DNA of 64,000 nucleotides, taken from Boseongicola sp. Lineage in GTDB: Bacteria; Pseudomonadota; Alphaproteobacteria; Rhodobacterales; Rhodobacteraceae. The translations under genes were made by a program, and so were the position numbers. The DNA is taken from contig CP046179.1 in NCBI GenBank assembly GCA_014075275.1, forward strand, positions 2,675,932 to 2,739,931, in the 5' to 3' direction. Under the pieces are notes generated by a model, which was not told where the DNA came from, made no database searches, and worked only from the letters and a program-made list of their open reading frames with translations. Below are positions 1 through 8,339 of this stretch, in pieces; the stretch's first letter is position 1, and every line of letters starts with the position of its first letter.

Positions 1-92
1 GTTTCACACCACTCCCTTCTGATGGTCGGACTGTTCGCGATATGTGGTTTTGACGGCCGAAAGGTCGTCGTTCGTCAACAAACCCTATCTTT

Positions 93-129
93 AAAGACCC
101 TCCCAAGCGATTTGGGTTTAGGGATCTTT
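93..129. terminator. imperfect hairpin after the methyltransferase gene
   Basis: The stretch folds into an interrupted stem: AAAGA, CCT and CCAA on the left pair with TTGG, AGG and TCTTT on the right around a short GCGA loop. It lies just past the methyltransferase stop, on the side where that minus-strand transcript would end. The stem has internal mismatches and no clean U run follows, so terminator function is inferred. Bases 1-92 show no gene. Confidence 0.35.
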
Positions 130-147
130 ACGCGGGCCGCTGTCCGA

Positions 148-942
148 TCACCGACATGAACATGATTGATCCGAAAAAGGTGCCGTTCTTAATGCCTTAA
201 TGCGCGCCCGCGCTTCGTCTATCAACATGTCGCGACCCTCGGGGCCGAGTAGCCCATCCGACACCATAAATTCAGCGCCCCGCGATATCAGCGTCAGGAA
301 ATACGCCGCATCGCCATCGGCAAAATAGGGATGCGCGTCGCGTCGGCCCACCTTAAATCCAGATTCTTCAAGTCGATGGGTAAGTGTCCGGCACAACCAT
401 TTGTCGTGAATTAAGTTGGCCGCAACTTGTTCCAGACAAGCCTGAAGTGGGTCCAGGTCCCCTAAGGCCGTCGTATTGGCTGCATAATCCCCATCAAACA
501 CCACAATTTGCCCGCCGGGTTTCAACAGCCTAAACGCCTCGCGCAATGCCTTGGCAGGTTCAGGTATGTGGCAAAGGGTTGTGTGAAATACGACCAGATC
601 AAATTCCTGATCGGCAAAGCCGGTTGACCGCCCGTCGCCGGTAACAAAACTCAGGTTCTCGATGTCACCAAATCGGCTCACAGCCCGGTTGATCAGCGCC
701 GGACTAGGATCAAGACCGACAGCACAGCCAGCACCCGTTGTCTGCACCAGATCAGCAATAACGTGCCCAGTGCCGCTGCCGATTTCCAATACCCTGGCGC
801 CCGGCTCAACATCCAGCCAATCAAAGTAACGCCGCCGCATATCGATCATCTGCGGATCATTGGCACGAATTGTCAGTGCATCTCCCAACAACTCCTGAGT
901 TTTCACCGGCACGTCGGCAATTGTCGAATAAAGGTCAGGCAT
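148..942 (-). CDS. class I SAM-dependent methyltransferase with frameshifted C-terminus
   Basis: A SAM-binding Rossmann methyltransferase of 264 aa as it reads now. Motif I (VLEIGSGTG) is at about residues 51-59, an acidic GLDPSP strand follows, then FDLVVFHTTLCHIPEP and LKPGGQIVVFD, all typical of the class I fold. The substrate is unknown. I chose the start MPDLYSTI because upstream residues look unlike protein. The last nine or so residues are out of frame: an 8-bp tandem duplication at 188-203 shifts the reading. With one copy removed the frame continues as KNGTFFGSIMFMSVIGQRPA to a TAA at 128-130, which matches the usual GTFFG ending of such enzymes. The catalytic core is untouched, so activity may survive. 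It is divergent from the LysR gene at 1057. Confidence 0.8.
   Translation of the reverse strand: MPDLYSTIADVPVKTQELLGDALTIRANDPQMIDMRRRYFDWLDVEPGARVLEIGSGTGHVIADLVQTTGAGCAVGLDPSPALINRAVSRFGDIENLSFVTGDGRSTGFADQEFDLVVFHTTLCHIPEPAKALREAFRLLKPGGQIVVFDGDYAANTTALGDLDPLQACLEQVAANLIHDKWLCRTLTHRLEESGFKVGRRDAHPYFADGDAAYFLTLISRGAEFMVSDGLLGPEGRDMLIDEARARIKALRTAPFSDQSCSCR
188..203. repeat. 8-bp tandem duplication causing a frameshift
   Basis: CTTAATGC occurs twice in direct tandem (188-195 and 196-203) inside the 3' end of the methyltransferase gene. Deleting one unit restores a longer, family-like C-terminus ending at 128. It may be slippage or a leftover target-site duplication. Confidence 0.85.
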
Positions 943-1024
943 GTCGAAAGTCCTCAATCTGGTTCCACTCGCAACAGCATCACGACTTCCCCGTGCCCGG
1001 AACATTCCCTAATGTGGAAACGAC

Positions 1025-1040
1025 GAATTGCAGAATTGCA
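1025..1040. repeat. 8-bp tandem duplication upstream of the LysR gene
   Basis: GAATTGCA is repeated perfectly in tandem at 1025-1032 and 1033-1040, directly upstream of the chosen LysR start at 1057 and inside the reading frame if translation began at 1012. About one such exact 8-bp tandem is expected by chance in 64 kb. Confidence 0.7.
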
Positions 1041-1056
1041 CAGGGCGGACTTGATC

Positions 1057-2016
1057 ATGGGTAGGTCGAAAACGACATTTGCTCACGGCATCCGTGGTCT
1101 CGATTGGAGCGATCTGCACTTGATCCTGGCGATTTGCCGTAGTGAAAGCCTGTCAGGGGCGGCCCGCACCCTTGGTATCAATCACTCGACTGTATCCCGC
1201 AAAATCAACGCCATCGAAGACAAAACAGGCGTGCGTTTTTTTGATCGATTGCCCCAGGGCTACTTGATGACAAAAGCAGGACACGCGGCCCACGAACACG
1301 CCCAGCGGATCGAAAAAGAGGTAGACGATCTCAGTCGCAAGATACTTGCCCAGGACGCGACTTTATCGGGACCAATTCGTCTGACCTGCTCCGAGGGGCT
1401 GGCAGTCGAACTTGCCCCCAAACTGGTCGCCGAATTCTGCAAAGAGCACCCGGATGTCTCTGTTCACATTGAACCACAACATACGACGCTGGATCTGTCT
1501 AAAAAGGCCGCAGAAGTCGCGGTTCGCTATGCCAAAAATCCGGCTGAAAGCGCCTTTGGACGCAAAGCCTGCGCCTTTCGCGCCACCTTGTATTCAAGCC
1601 GCGCTTACATCAACAAAACACGCGGGATATCAATGGCCGATCAAAACTGGTGCGTCGCCGCCGATACCGCCAACTGGTTGGTTCCATTGATCTTTCCAAG
1701 CACCGAGGCTGTGGCTCAACGCACGGTTATGAGTTCCGGCTCGCCACTTGGCGTCATCAACGCGGTGGCTTCAGGGCAGGGCAACATGGTCATGGCGTGC
1801 AACCTTGTCGATGCCGATCTCCGTCTTGTGCGCATCTCGGAAAATCTGGAACACCTAAACATGGACGTCTGGATTCTCACTCACAACGACTTGCGCCAAA
1901 CAGCCCGTATTCGCGCATTGATGACCCACCTTTACGACGGCATATCCGCCAGACGGGCCGAGTTCATGGGCAAGGTCAGGGCAGGTGGGGTGGAGATTCT
2001 GCTAGAGCGGGATTAA
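1057..2016 (+). CDS. LysR-family transcriptional regulator
   Basis: A 319-aa LysR-type regulator. The N-terminal winged HTH spans about residues 16-75 (DWSDLHLIL, SLSGAARTLGINHSTVSRKI, GVRFFDRL), followed by a substrate-binding domain from about residue 95. The frame is open further upstream, but the ATG at 1057 puts the DWSDL motif near the N-terminus as in relatives; an ATG at 1012 is the alternative. The gene is divergent from the methyltransferase gene with about 115 bp between starts, so it may control that neighbour. The inducer is unknown. Confidence 0.85.
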   Translation: MGRSKTTFAHGIRGLDWSDLHLILAICRSESLSGAARTLGINHSTVSRKINAIEDKTGVRFFDRLPQGYLMTKAGHAAHEHAQRIEKEVDDLSRKILAQDATLSGPIRLTCSEGLAVELAPKLVAEFCKEHPDVSVHIEPQHTTLDLSKKAAEVAVRYAKNPAESAFGRKACAFRATLYSSRAYINKTRGISMADQNWCVAADTANWLVPLIFPSTEAVAQRTVMSSGSPLGVINAVASGQGNMVMACNLVDADLRLVRISENLEHLNMDVWILTHNDLRQTARIRALMTHLYDGISARRAEFMGKVRAGGVEILLERD

Positions 2017-2061
2017 ATGCTGGCAACCAAATTCGCCTTGTGACGCTTTCAGCGCATTTTA

Positions 2062-2418
2062 TTAATCCGAGAAGCACAACTTGTTTCCATCCAGATCTCG
2101 AACATAGGCCGAATACCGGGGACCCCGCTGATTTGGCGAACCTTCAGAAGTCGCGCCCAAGTCAATTGCTTTTTCATAGATCGCTTGCACGTCTTGCGCA
2201 GCCCCAACACTGAAGCCAACCATTGTTCCGTTCCCAATGGTGGCCGGTTCCTTGTTAAAGGGTAATGCCGTGGCAAAAGCGAAATCATCGCCGATCCAGT
2301 AAACCATTCTTTCCGTTGGCTTAACGCGGCTCACACTTTGGGACTCGAACAAAGTGTCATAGAATTTCGCTGAGCGTTCGATGTCGTTTGTGCCAACGAC
2401 AAAATAGTTCATTTTCAT
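2062..2418 (-). CDS. VOC (glyoxalase/bleomycin-resistance fold) protein
   Basis: A 118-aa single-domain VOC protein: MNYFVVGTNDIERSAKFYDTLF at the N-terminus and a DLDGNKLCF strand near the C-terminus are the paired beta-alpha-beta modules of the family. Such proteins bind metal and act as dioxygenases, lyases or resistance proteins; the substrate cannot be read here. The start at 2418 has GGAGAT a few bases upstream. It is divergent from the WYL regulator at 2495 and shares the 75-bp promoter region, so it is a likely target of that regulator. Confidence 0.8.
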   Translation of the reverse strand: MKMNYFVVGTNDIERSAKFYDTLFESQSVSRVKPTERMVYWIGDDFAFATALPFNKEPATIGNGTMVGFSVGAAQDVQAIYEKAIDLGATSEGSPNQRGPRYSAYVRDLDGNKLCFSD

Positions 2419-2454
2419 AGCGTGATCTCCAGCTAATATAGTGTCTCTTCCTCT

Positions 2455-2485
2455 CAATATTGAATATTAAGACAGTTTATGTCTT
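2455..2485. promoter_or_regulatory. candidate operator between VOC gene and WYL regulator
   Basis: Two dyads sit between the divergent starts: CAATATTG (2455-2462) and AAGACA-5 nt-TGTCTT (2469-2485), both perfect. The second ends 10 bases before the regulator start. Position and symmetry suggest a shared operator; binding is inferred. Confidence 0.45.
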
Positions 2486-2494
2486 ATTTGTTTC

Positions 2495-3229
2495 ATGGCA
2501 CGGACGAATGCAAATGGCAGGTTGAGGCGGATGGAGCTGCTAGCCGTTCAACTGAAACAAGAAGAGCATTGCACAGTCGGAAACCTTGCGCTTCAGCACG
2601 GAGTCAGCGAGCGAACGATTGCGCGTGATCTGTCGCTCATGCGCGATCAGGGCATGCAGATTGACGCGGATCGCGGTCGCGGTGGGGGTGTGCGCCTTGA
2701 CCGCAAATGGGGTGTCGGCCGTATTAACCTGGCTTACTCCGAGGCAGTTGATTTACTCATCAGCATTGCTGTTGCGGAAAAAATGAACTCGCCTATGTTT
2801 TTGGCAAATCTTGGGTCCGTCAGGCGACAGTTGGTGGCGTCCTTCTCACCTGAAAAGCGCGACAAAGTGAACCGATTGAAGTCACGAATACTCATCGGCG
2901 ACACGGCTTCGACATTCGTGCAAGCGAACGTCACCTCCCCACCGAAATCGGCCGTCCGAGCCTTGCACCAGGCATTTGTCGAGCGAAAGGCGTTGGATAT
3001 CCAATACCAGAGAGAAGATGGCGAGACTTCGGAAAGGCGGATCGACCCGCATTATCTTCTGTTAAAATATCCTGTTTGGTATGTTGTGGCGTTCGATCAT
3101 CTGCGAAAAAGTCCAAGGACATTTCGCTATGATCGTGTGCTTACTGCCGAAATGACGGAACACAATTTCCCGTTGCTACCAAAAGAAGATTTTCGCCCAT
3201 CGCTAAACGATGACGACCTTGTTGTTTGA
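2495..3229 (+). CDS. WYL-domain HTH transcriptional regulator (YafY type)
   Basis: A 244-aa regulator. An N-terminal HTH_11/DeoR-like domain (about 10-60: HCTVGNLALQHGVSERTIARDL) is followed by GRGGGVRL and then a WYL domain (about 150-220: ALDIQYQREDG, RRIDPHYLLLKYPVWYVVAFDHLRKSPRTFRYDRV). WYL regulators sense ligands, often nucleotides or nucleic acid. The ATG at 2495 is 10 nt past a perfect inverted repeat and no strong ribosome-binding site is visible. Divergence from the VOC gene suggests a small regulator-target pair. Confidence 0.85.
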   Translation: MARTNANGRLRRMELLAVQLKQEEHCTVGNLALQHGVSERTIARDLSLMRDQGMQIDADRGRGGGVRLDRKWGVGRINLAYSEAVDLLISIAVAEKMNSPMFLANLGSVRRQLVASFSPEKRDKVNRLKSRILIGDTASTFVQANVTSPPKSAVRALHQAFVERKALDIQYQREDGETSERRIDPHYLLLKYPVWYVVAFDHLRKSPRTFRYDRVLTAEMTEHNFPLLPKEDFRPSLNDDDLVV

Positions 3230-3305
3230 TATTCATCGGCTTGAACGGAAGTTCTGATTCAGAAGGCAACTGGCAGTGATCGGAACAAAGCCAGCAATTC
3301 CGACC

Positions 3306-3608
3306 CTAGTTTAATGCAATTTCATCCGACCGGATCAGCCCCAGAATGTCACGCGCCTGTTGGTCCAGCAGATCCAAATCCAGATAATCGTCGCTCATGC
3401 GCCTAGTCTTGTTTTCCAGGCTGGCAACTTCTGCGGCCAGACGTTCGTGCTCCAACTGTAATTCTTTGACCTCGGCTTCGATTTGAACCCGTTCGAACAA
3501 CCCATAATCGCCCTGCACGCTGGCAAACGTGAAATACAGCCCCAATGAAAACATCAGGCCGAAATAGAAGATGACGCCAAGCGCCGGACGCTTCAGATTG
3601 CTGCTCAT
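3306..3608 (-). CDS. FtsB/DivIC-like septum formation initiator
   Basis: A 100-aa bitopic membrane protein: a short cytoplasmic N-terminus, one transmembrane helix (about 10-30, LGVIFYFGLMFSLGLYFTF) and a coiled coil (about 42-72, EAEVKELQLEHERLAAEVASLENKTRRM), then the DLDLLDQQARDILGL tail typical of FtsB/DivIC. FtsB belongs to the divisome complex with FtsL and FtsQ. No other division gene lies beside it here; the next gene upstream is the aldolase. Confidence 0.85.
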   Translation of the reverse strand: MSSNLKRPALGVIFYFGLMFSLGLYFTFASVQGDYGLFERVQIEAEVKELQLEHERLAAEVASLENKTRRMSDDYLDLDLLDQQARDILGLIRSDEIALN

Positions 3609-3711
3609 GTCTTGCCTTAACGGCCCTCTGCCGGGGCCTGCTCAAAGACAATGACACAGTGATTCGCCTTTGTGAATCCCTTAATATTCAATGGGCAGAA
3701 AGCCGCAGAAC

Positions 3712-4602
3712 TCAGGCGATTGAAGCGTTGTAGATCGAGTCAATCGTCGAGGCGATTGTGGCATTAAACGCGTCGTCGCTTTGCTGAGCTGACAGCCCTT
3801 CGGACAACGCGCGGCTGAAGCTGGCGATCATGCCACGGTTTCGCGACAACAGATCATTGGCTTCGTCGCGCGAATACCCGCCTGACAGGGCGACAACCCG
3901 CATGATTTTGGGATGATCAATCAGGGACCGATAGAAGTTGTCTTCGCTTGGCAGCGACAGCTTCAACATCACCTCGGTGCCATCGGGCAGGGCGTCCAGA
4001 TTGCGGTGGATCTCATCGCGCAAAATCGCCTCAGCCTCGGCCTTATCGGAGATAGTGATGTTCACTTCTGGCTCCAATATTGGCATCAAACCATGGCCAA
4101 GTATCTGATTTCCAATCTCAAACTGCTGATCCGCAATGGCGGCGATCCCGGCTTGGTTTGCAGCGTTGATGACTGACCGCATCTTGGTCCCAAACACGCC
4201 CTTGGCCACAGCCCGGCTCAGCAACCCGTCCAGATCGCCCATCGGCTTCATCAGCTGAACGCCATTCTCTTCGGCCTCAAGCCCCTTGTCGCACTTCAAA
4301 AACGGAACAACGCCGCGGGCTTCCCAAAGATGCTGAGCCGCCGGAGTACCCTCAAATGCACGATCCATCGTCATTTCGAACAGGATCGCACCAATAACTT
4401 TTTCACCGGTAAAGGCAGGGGCGGCGACGATCCGCGACCGCATCGCGTGGATCTGATCGAACATCTCGGCGTCACCGGAATAGGCATCTTCCTCGACCCC
4501 ATAAAGCTTAAGCGCTTTCGGCGTCGATCCACCGCTTTGGTCCAATGCCGCTACAAATCCCTGACCCGAGCGCATCTGCTCTGCTTGGCGTTCCCGTGAC
4601 AT
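3712..4602 (-). CDS. class I fructose-bisphosphate aldolase
   Basis: A 296-aa class I (Schiff-base) aldolase that cleaves fructose 1,6-bisphosphate to DHAP and glyceraldehyde 3-phosphate. The family signature FVAALDQSGGSTPKAL is near the N-terminus, and the likely Schiff-base lysine is in VMLKLSLP at about residue 213, followed by ALSGGYSRDEA. The start MSRERQAEQM at 4602 has AAGGATGAGG upstream; a longer open frame to 4662 looks non-native. It is on the same strand as pgk with 80 bp between them, a glycolysis/gluconeogenesis pair. A second, class II aldolase lies at 57718. Confidence 0.93.
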   Translation of the reverse strand: MSRERQAEQMRSGQGFVAALDQSGGSTPKALKLYGVEEDAYSGDAEMFDQIHAMRSRIVAAPAFTGEKVIGAILFEMTMDRAFEGTPAAQHLWEARGVVPFLKCDKGLEAEENGVQLMKPMGDLDGLLSRAVAKGVFGTKMRSVINAANQAGIAAIADQQFEIGNQILGHGLMPILEPEVNITISDKAEAEAILRDEIHRNLDALPDGTEVMLKLSLPSEDNFYRSLIDHPKIMRVVALSGGYSRDEANDLLSRNRGMIASFSRALSEGLSAQQSDDAFNATIASTIDSIYNASIA

Positions 4603-4682
4603 CCGAACCTCATCCTTTTCAAAACCTGCGCCCGTCTTAGGCAACGCGGGCCTTGCATGCAATCGTGGTGCCGCTAACAGCC

Positions 4683-5864
4683 TCAGCTTTTCTCCAAGGC
4701 AGCAACGCCGGGCAGGGTTTTACCCTCCATCCACTCCAAAAACGCGCCGCCAGCTGAAGAAATATAGGTGAAATCGTCGGCCGCACCCGATTTGTTCAGC
4801 GCCGCGACGGTATCTCCGCCACCAGCGACCGATACCAACTTGCCTGCTCGGGTCAAACCCGCCGCATGCGCTGCGGCCGCATTGGTCGCCATATCAAAGG
4901 GGGCGATTTCAAACGCGCCCAACGGACCATTCCAGATCAAAGTCTCGGCGGTATCAAACACGGCCTTCACTTTTTCAACCGACTCTGGCCCGGCATCCAG
5001 GATCATTCGATCCGCCGGACAAGCATTAGCAGCCACCGTGATATTGTCGGCGCCTTCCGCAAATTCAGTCGCGCAAACAACATCAACCGGCAGGATAATC
5101 TCGCAAGCCGCTTCATCCGCCTTGGCCAGTATCTCGCGTGCGGTGTCTGTCATCTCATGTTCCGCCAGCGACTTGCCGACGTCGTGACCTTGTGCGGCCA
5201 GAAACGTATTCGCCATCCCGCCACCGATCACCAGCATATCGACCTTGCGCACCAGATTGCCCAGAAGGTCCAACTTGGTCGACACTTTCGCCCCGCCTAC
5301 AACCGCAACAACTGGCCGCTTAGGCTCACTCAATGCCGCTTCCAGCGCCCGCAATTCAGCCTCCATCAACCGCCCAGCACAGGCAGGCAACAAATGCGCC
5401 ACGCCTTCGGTAGAAGCATGGGCCCGGTGCGCCGCCGAAAACGCGTCATTGCAATATATGTCCCCAAGCGAGGCCAAAAACTTCGCCATCATCGGATCAT
5501 TGGCCTCTTCCATCGGGGTGAACCGCGTGTTCTCGACCAGAACCACCGATCCGGCGGGCAGGGCATCCAAGGCACCACGGTCTGGTCGTTCGACAAAATT
5601 CACCGGCTGCCCAAGCGCTTCTTCCAGCGCAGGCACCACTACTCGCAAGCTCATGTCCGGGTTCGGCTGCCCCTTAGGGCGACCAAAATGCGCCAGCATC
5701 ACCGGAACACCGCCACCGGCCAGAATATCCCGGATCGTGGGCACAATACGCTCGATCCGGGTGGTATCCGTCACTTGCGCCCCATCCACGGGCACGTTCA
5801 AATCGACCCGTGTCAAAACCAGCTTGCCAGCAAGATCCATATCATCAAGCGTTTTCCAGGCCAT
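4683..5864 (-). CDS. pgk: phosphoglycerate kinase
   Basis: Phosphoglycerate kinase, 393 aa, full family length. It interconverts 1,3-bisphosphoglycerate plus ADP and 3-phosphoglycerate plus ATP. Visible signatures are LTRVDLNVP (17-25), HFGRPKG (59-65), [24 protein letters not shown], and the C-terminal nucleotide loop [11 protein letters not shown]. It is upstream of the class I aldolase on the same strand and divergent from the cytoplasmic cyclophilin gene. Confidence 0.97.
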   Translation of the reverse strand: MAWKTLDDMDLAGKLVLTRVDLNVPVDGAQVTDTTRIERIVPTIRDILAGGGVPVMLAHFGRPKGQPNPDMSLRVVVPALEEALGQPVNFVERPDRGALDALPAGSVVLVENTRFTPMEEANDPMMAKFLASLGDIYCNDAFSAAHRAHASTEGVAHLLPACAGRLMEAELRALEAALSEPKRPVVAVVGGAKVSTKLDLLGNLVRKVDMLVIGGGMANTFLAAQGHDVGKSLAEHEMTDTAREILAKADEAACEIILPVDVVCATEFAEGADNITVAANACPADRMILDAGPESVEKVKAVFDTAETLIWNGPLGAFEIAPFDMATNAAAAHAAGLTRAGKLVSVAGGGDTVAALNKSGAADDFTYISSAGGAFLEWMEGKTLPGVAALEKS

Positions 5865-6000
5865 CTGAGCCTCCTAAGATGCGTTTCGCCTTTCACTATC
5901 GTGGTTGTTCGTGGCGTCAACAGGCGGATCGTCGCCTTTCGGCTTTTCCTCGCCCAGCGCTCGCATTAATGTCCGCGCAAACCGAGTTAAGGAGAGCCCC

Positions 6001-6507
6001 ATGGCCGACTATAAAGACCCTGAAAATACCATCCTGATCGAGCTGAAAGACGGCACCGTCGCAATCGAGCTTCTGCCCGATATCGCACCCGCCCACTGTG
6101 ACCGGATGAAAGATCTGGCCCGCGCCGGTGAATACGACAACGTTGTCTTCCATCGGGTCATCGACGGCTTCATGGCCCAGACCGGCGACGTCCAGCACGG
6201 CGATTTCGAAGATGGCTTTAATATTCGCAGCGCCGGCACCGGCGGTTCTGACCGCCCCGACCTTCCCGCCGAATTCAGCCGTATCCCCCATGATCGCGGG
6301 TCCATAGGCGCAGCGCGCTCGCAAAACCCGAACTCGGCCAACAGCCAGTTCTTCATCAACTTCTCGGACAACGCGTTCCTGAACGGCCAATACACCGTCT
6401 ATGGCCGCGTTATCTCGGGTATGGAACATGTCGACGCCATTGCTCGCGGCGAACCGCCAATGAACCCTGATCGTATGCTCAGCGTGAAAGTCGCTGCCGA
6501 TGCGTAA
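6001..6507 (+). CDS. cytoplasmic cyclophilin-type peptidyl-prolyl isomerase
   Basis: A 168-aa cyclophilin without a signal peptide. Family motifs are VVFHRVIDGFMAQTGDVQHGD, FSRIPHDRGSIGAARSQNPNSANSQFF and FLNGQYTVYGRVISGM. The ATG at 6001 follows an AAGGAGA ribosome-binding site; the frame is open upstream but overlaps the pgk promoter side. The next gene overlaps its last 8 bases and encodes a secreted paralogue, so the two are translationally coupled. The role is proline isomerisation in protein folding. Confidence 0.93.
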   Translation: MADYKDPENTILIELKDGTVAIELLPDIAPAHCDRMKDLARAGEYDNVVFHRVIDGFMAQTGDVQHGDFEDGFNIRSAGTGGSDRPDLPAEFSRIPHDRGSIGAARSQNPNSANSQFFINFSDNAFLNGQYTVYGRVISGMEHVDAIARGEPPMNPDRMLSVKVAADA

Positions 6508-7057
6508 GCTGGCAGCTGTTCTTTCGCTGATCGCAGCACCCGTCTTCGCGCAAAGCGTTGAAGACGGCCCCGGTCCCAATCTGTTGATCGAAGTCGCGGG
6601 TCGCGTTGTCATCGACATGTTCGAAGACGTCGCCCCCGGTCACGTCGCCCAGATCACTTCGCTCGCCGAAGAGGGTGCTTATGACGGCATCGTCTTTCAC
6701 CGCGTGATCGAAGGCTTCATGGCCCAGACCGGCGATGTCGAGTTCGGCAAAAAAGGCGGCGATATGCGCATGGCCGGCCGTGGCGGCTCGGACCGCCCTG
6801 ATCTGGAAGCAGAATTCAGCGAAATACCGTTTGATCGCGGCGTCGTCGGCATGGCGCGTTCGCAAAGCCCTAACTCTGCCAACAGCCAGTTCTTCATCAT
6901 GTTTGCCGAAGGCCATTTCCTGAACGGTCAATATACGGTCGTTGGGCAAGTGATCGAAGGCATGGATATCGTCGATGCAATCAAACTGGGTAAAGGCGCC
7001 AACGGTTCCGTCATTGGCGAGCCTGATGCAATGGCAACCGTTACCGTCGAGCGCTAA
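6500..7057 (+). CDS. periplasmic cyclophilin-type peptidyl-prolyl isomerase
   Basis: A 185-aa cyclophilin beginning with a signal peptide (MRKLAAVLSLIAAPVFA, likely cut after Ala17), so it should act in the periplasm. The core repeats the preceding gene's motifs: IVFHRVIEGFMAQTGDVEFG, MARSQSPNSANSQFFIMF, FLNGQYTVVGQVIEGM. Its start lies inside the upstream cyclophilin gene (8-bp overlap, different frame). The pair looks like a tandem duplication in which one copy gained export. Confidence 0.93.
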   Translation: MRKLAAVLSLIAAPVFAQSVEDGPGPNLLIEVAGRVVIDMFEDVAPGHVAQITSLAEEGAYDGIVFHRVIEGFMAQTGDVEFGKKGGDMRMAGRGGSDRPDLEAEFSEIPFDRGVVGMARSQSPNSANSQFFIMFAEGHFLNGQYTVVGQVIEGMDIVDAIKLGKGANGSVIGEPDAMATVTVER

Positions 7058-7071
7058 AATTCAATGATTAT

Positions 7072-7097
7072 CGAACCGGCTCGCGGGAGCCGGTTCG
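7072..7097 (+). terminator. strong hairpin after the cyclophilin pair
   Basis: Perfect 11-bp stem: CGAACCGGCTC (7072-7082) pairs with GAGCCGGTTCG (7087-7097) around a GCGG loop, 15 bases after the stop at 7057. No U run follows, so it may need a factor or act as a 3'-end stabiliser. Confidence 0.6.
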
Positions 7098-7133
7098 CCC
7101 TAATCCCTGACCAGACGCTCACAAAAACATGTT

Positions 7134-7190
7134 ATTATTGGCCCGGAAATATCCCGGGGAGTGTGAGGGGCAGCGCCCCTCGCTCTATTG
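7134..7190 (+). repeat. intergenic repeat, short member
   Basis: Shares the head ATTATTGGCCC followed by an A-rich AAATATCC block with the copies at 11310 and 41600, then has its own GC hairpin GAGGGGC-AGC-GCCCCTC (7165-7181). The distal part seen in the other two copies is not recognisable here. Confidence 0.6.
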
Positions 7191-7322
7191 CTCAATTAAA
7201 CCCTCTTACGTCTCAGCGCCCGTCTGACGATCCTAAAACGTCTGATCAACCCCGCGTGAGGTGGGGTATGCCGGGACGTTTCGACCTGCCACATTGTTCC
7301 TAAATGATGTGCAGGAGGATAC

Positions 7323-8306
7323 ATGATGCGCCTCAAGACCCTCGCTTTCGTTGCGGCTTTTGCCACCAGCGCAGCCCTCACGACCGCAAGTGCCGAACCA
7401 TCACGCTGGCAAAGTGAATGGCCGGACACTGATTTTGATATTACAACCATCGACGACTGGCGCGAGATCATGTCCGGCGGCCCCCCCAAAGATGGCATTC
7501 CGGCCCTTGATGAGGTCAGCTTCATCAACGCAGCCGATGAAACCCGGATTGGCGAACGCGAACCCGTGATCACAGTCGAGATCGACGGGGCCGAGCCGCG
7601 CGCTTATCCAATCCGCTATTTGACCTGGCACGAGATTGTTAACGACACGGTCAATGGCGTGCCCATTGCCGTCACCTTCTGCCCCTTGTGCAATTCGGGC
7701 ATCACGTTTGATCGGCGCGTCGATGATAAGGTCCTGAGTTTCGGTGTTTCTGGTAAGCTCAGAAATTCCGACATGGTCATGTATGACCGCCAGACCGAAA
7801 GCTGGTGGCAACAAGCAGTTGGCACTGGCATTGTCGGCGAACTGACCGGCGTTGAGCTGACCCAAATGCCGACGTGGATGGAAAGCTGGAGCGAATTCAT
7901 CGAACGCAATCCGGACGGTCTTGTGATGGATGAACCCGGTTGGCGTCGACAGTATGGTCGCAACCCCTACGCCGGTTACGACAGCTCGTCCCGACCTTTC
8001 CTCTACAGCGGTGAACTTCCGCCACACGATATCCCGGCACTGATGCGCGTCGTGCGCGTCGGTGAAAAAGCCTAGACCTACGAGCGCCTCCGCGAAGAAG
8101 GCCAGATCACCGAGGCCGGCATTACTCTCAGCTGGACTGACGGTCAGGCCTCAGCACTGGATAGCAGCAATATGGCCGAAGGCCGCAGCGTTGGCACCGT
8201 GCGTGTCAAAGATGGCGCGGGCGCCGACTTGCCCCACGACGTCATGTTCGCCTTCGCATTCCACGCCTTCTTCCCCGATGGCGACTGGATGCTCAGCGGC
8301 AGCTAA
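7323..8306 (+). pseudogene. DUF3179 exported protein with in-frame amber stop
   Basis: A DUF3179-family protein with a signal peptide (LKTLAFVAAFATSAALTTASA). The open part (to 8075) contains the family core: AYPIRYLTWHEIVND, VTFCPLCNSGITFDRRV, FGVSGKLRNSDMVMYDRQTESWWQQ, and ends VVRVGEKA. A TAG at 8073-8075 then interrupts, and the same frame continues for 76 more sense codons (TYERLREEGQITEAG ... HAFFPDGDWMLSGS) to TAA at 8304. The continuation is clearly protein-like, so TAG most simply replaces a TGG (Trp) codon. The truncated 250-aa product keeps the CPLC motif, so partial function is possible. AGGAGG at 7313 fits the ATG at 7323 or better 7326. The molecular role of DUF3179 is not established. 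Confidence 0.85.
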
Positions 8307-8314
8307 CATCGATC

Positions 8315-8338
8315 GCGGCCCGCCCATCGGTGGGCCGC
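8315..8338. terminator. hairpin between convergent genes
   Basis: A 10-bp stem with one G-U pair (GCGGCCCGCC with GGTGGGCCGC) and a four-base loop lies between the DUF3179 stop at 8306 and the GNAT stop at 8340. It is well placed to end both transcripts, though no U run is present on either strand. Confidence 0.55.
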
Positions 8339-8339
8339 A

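Noticed and set aside
4866-5969. Long plus-strand frame antisense to pgk
   Set aside because: A shadow of the third-position bias of pgk; the minus strand encodes a full, motif-complete phosphoglycerate kinase.
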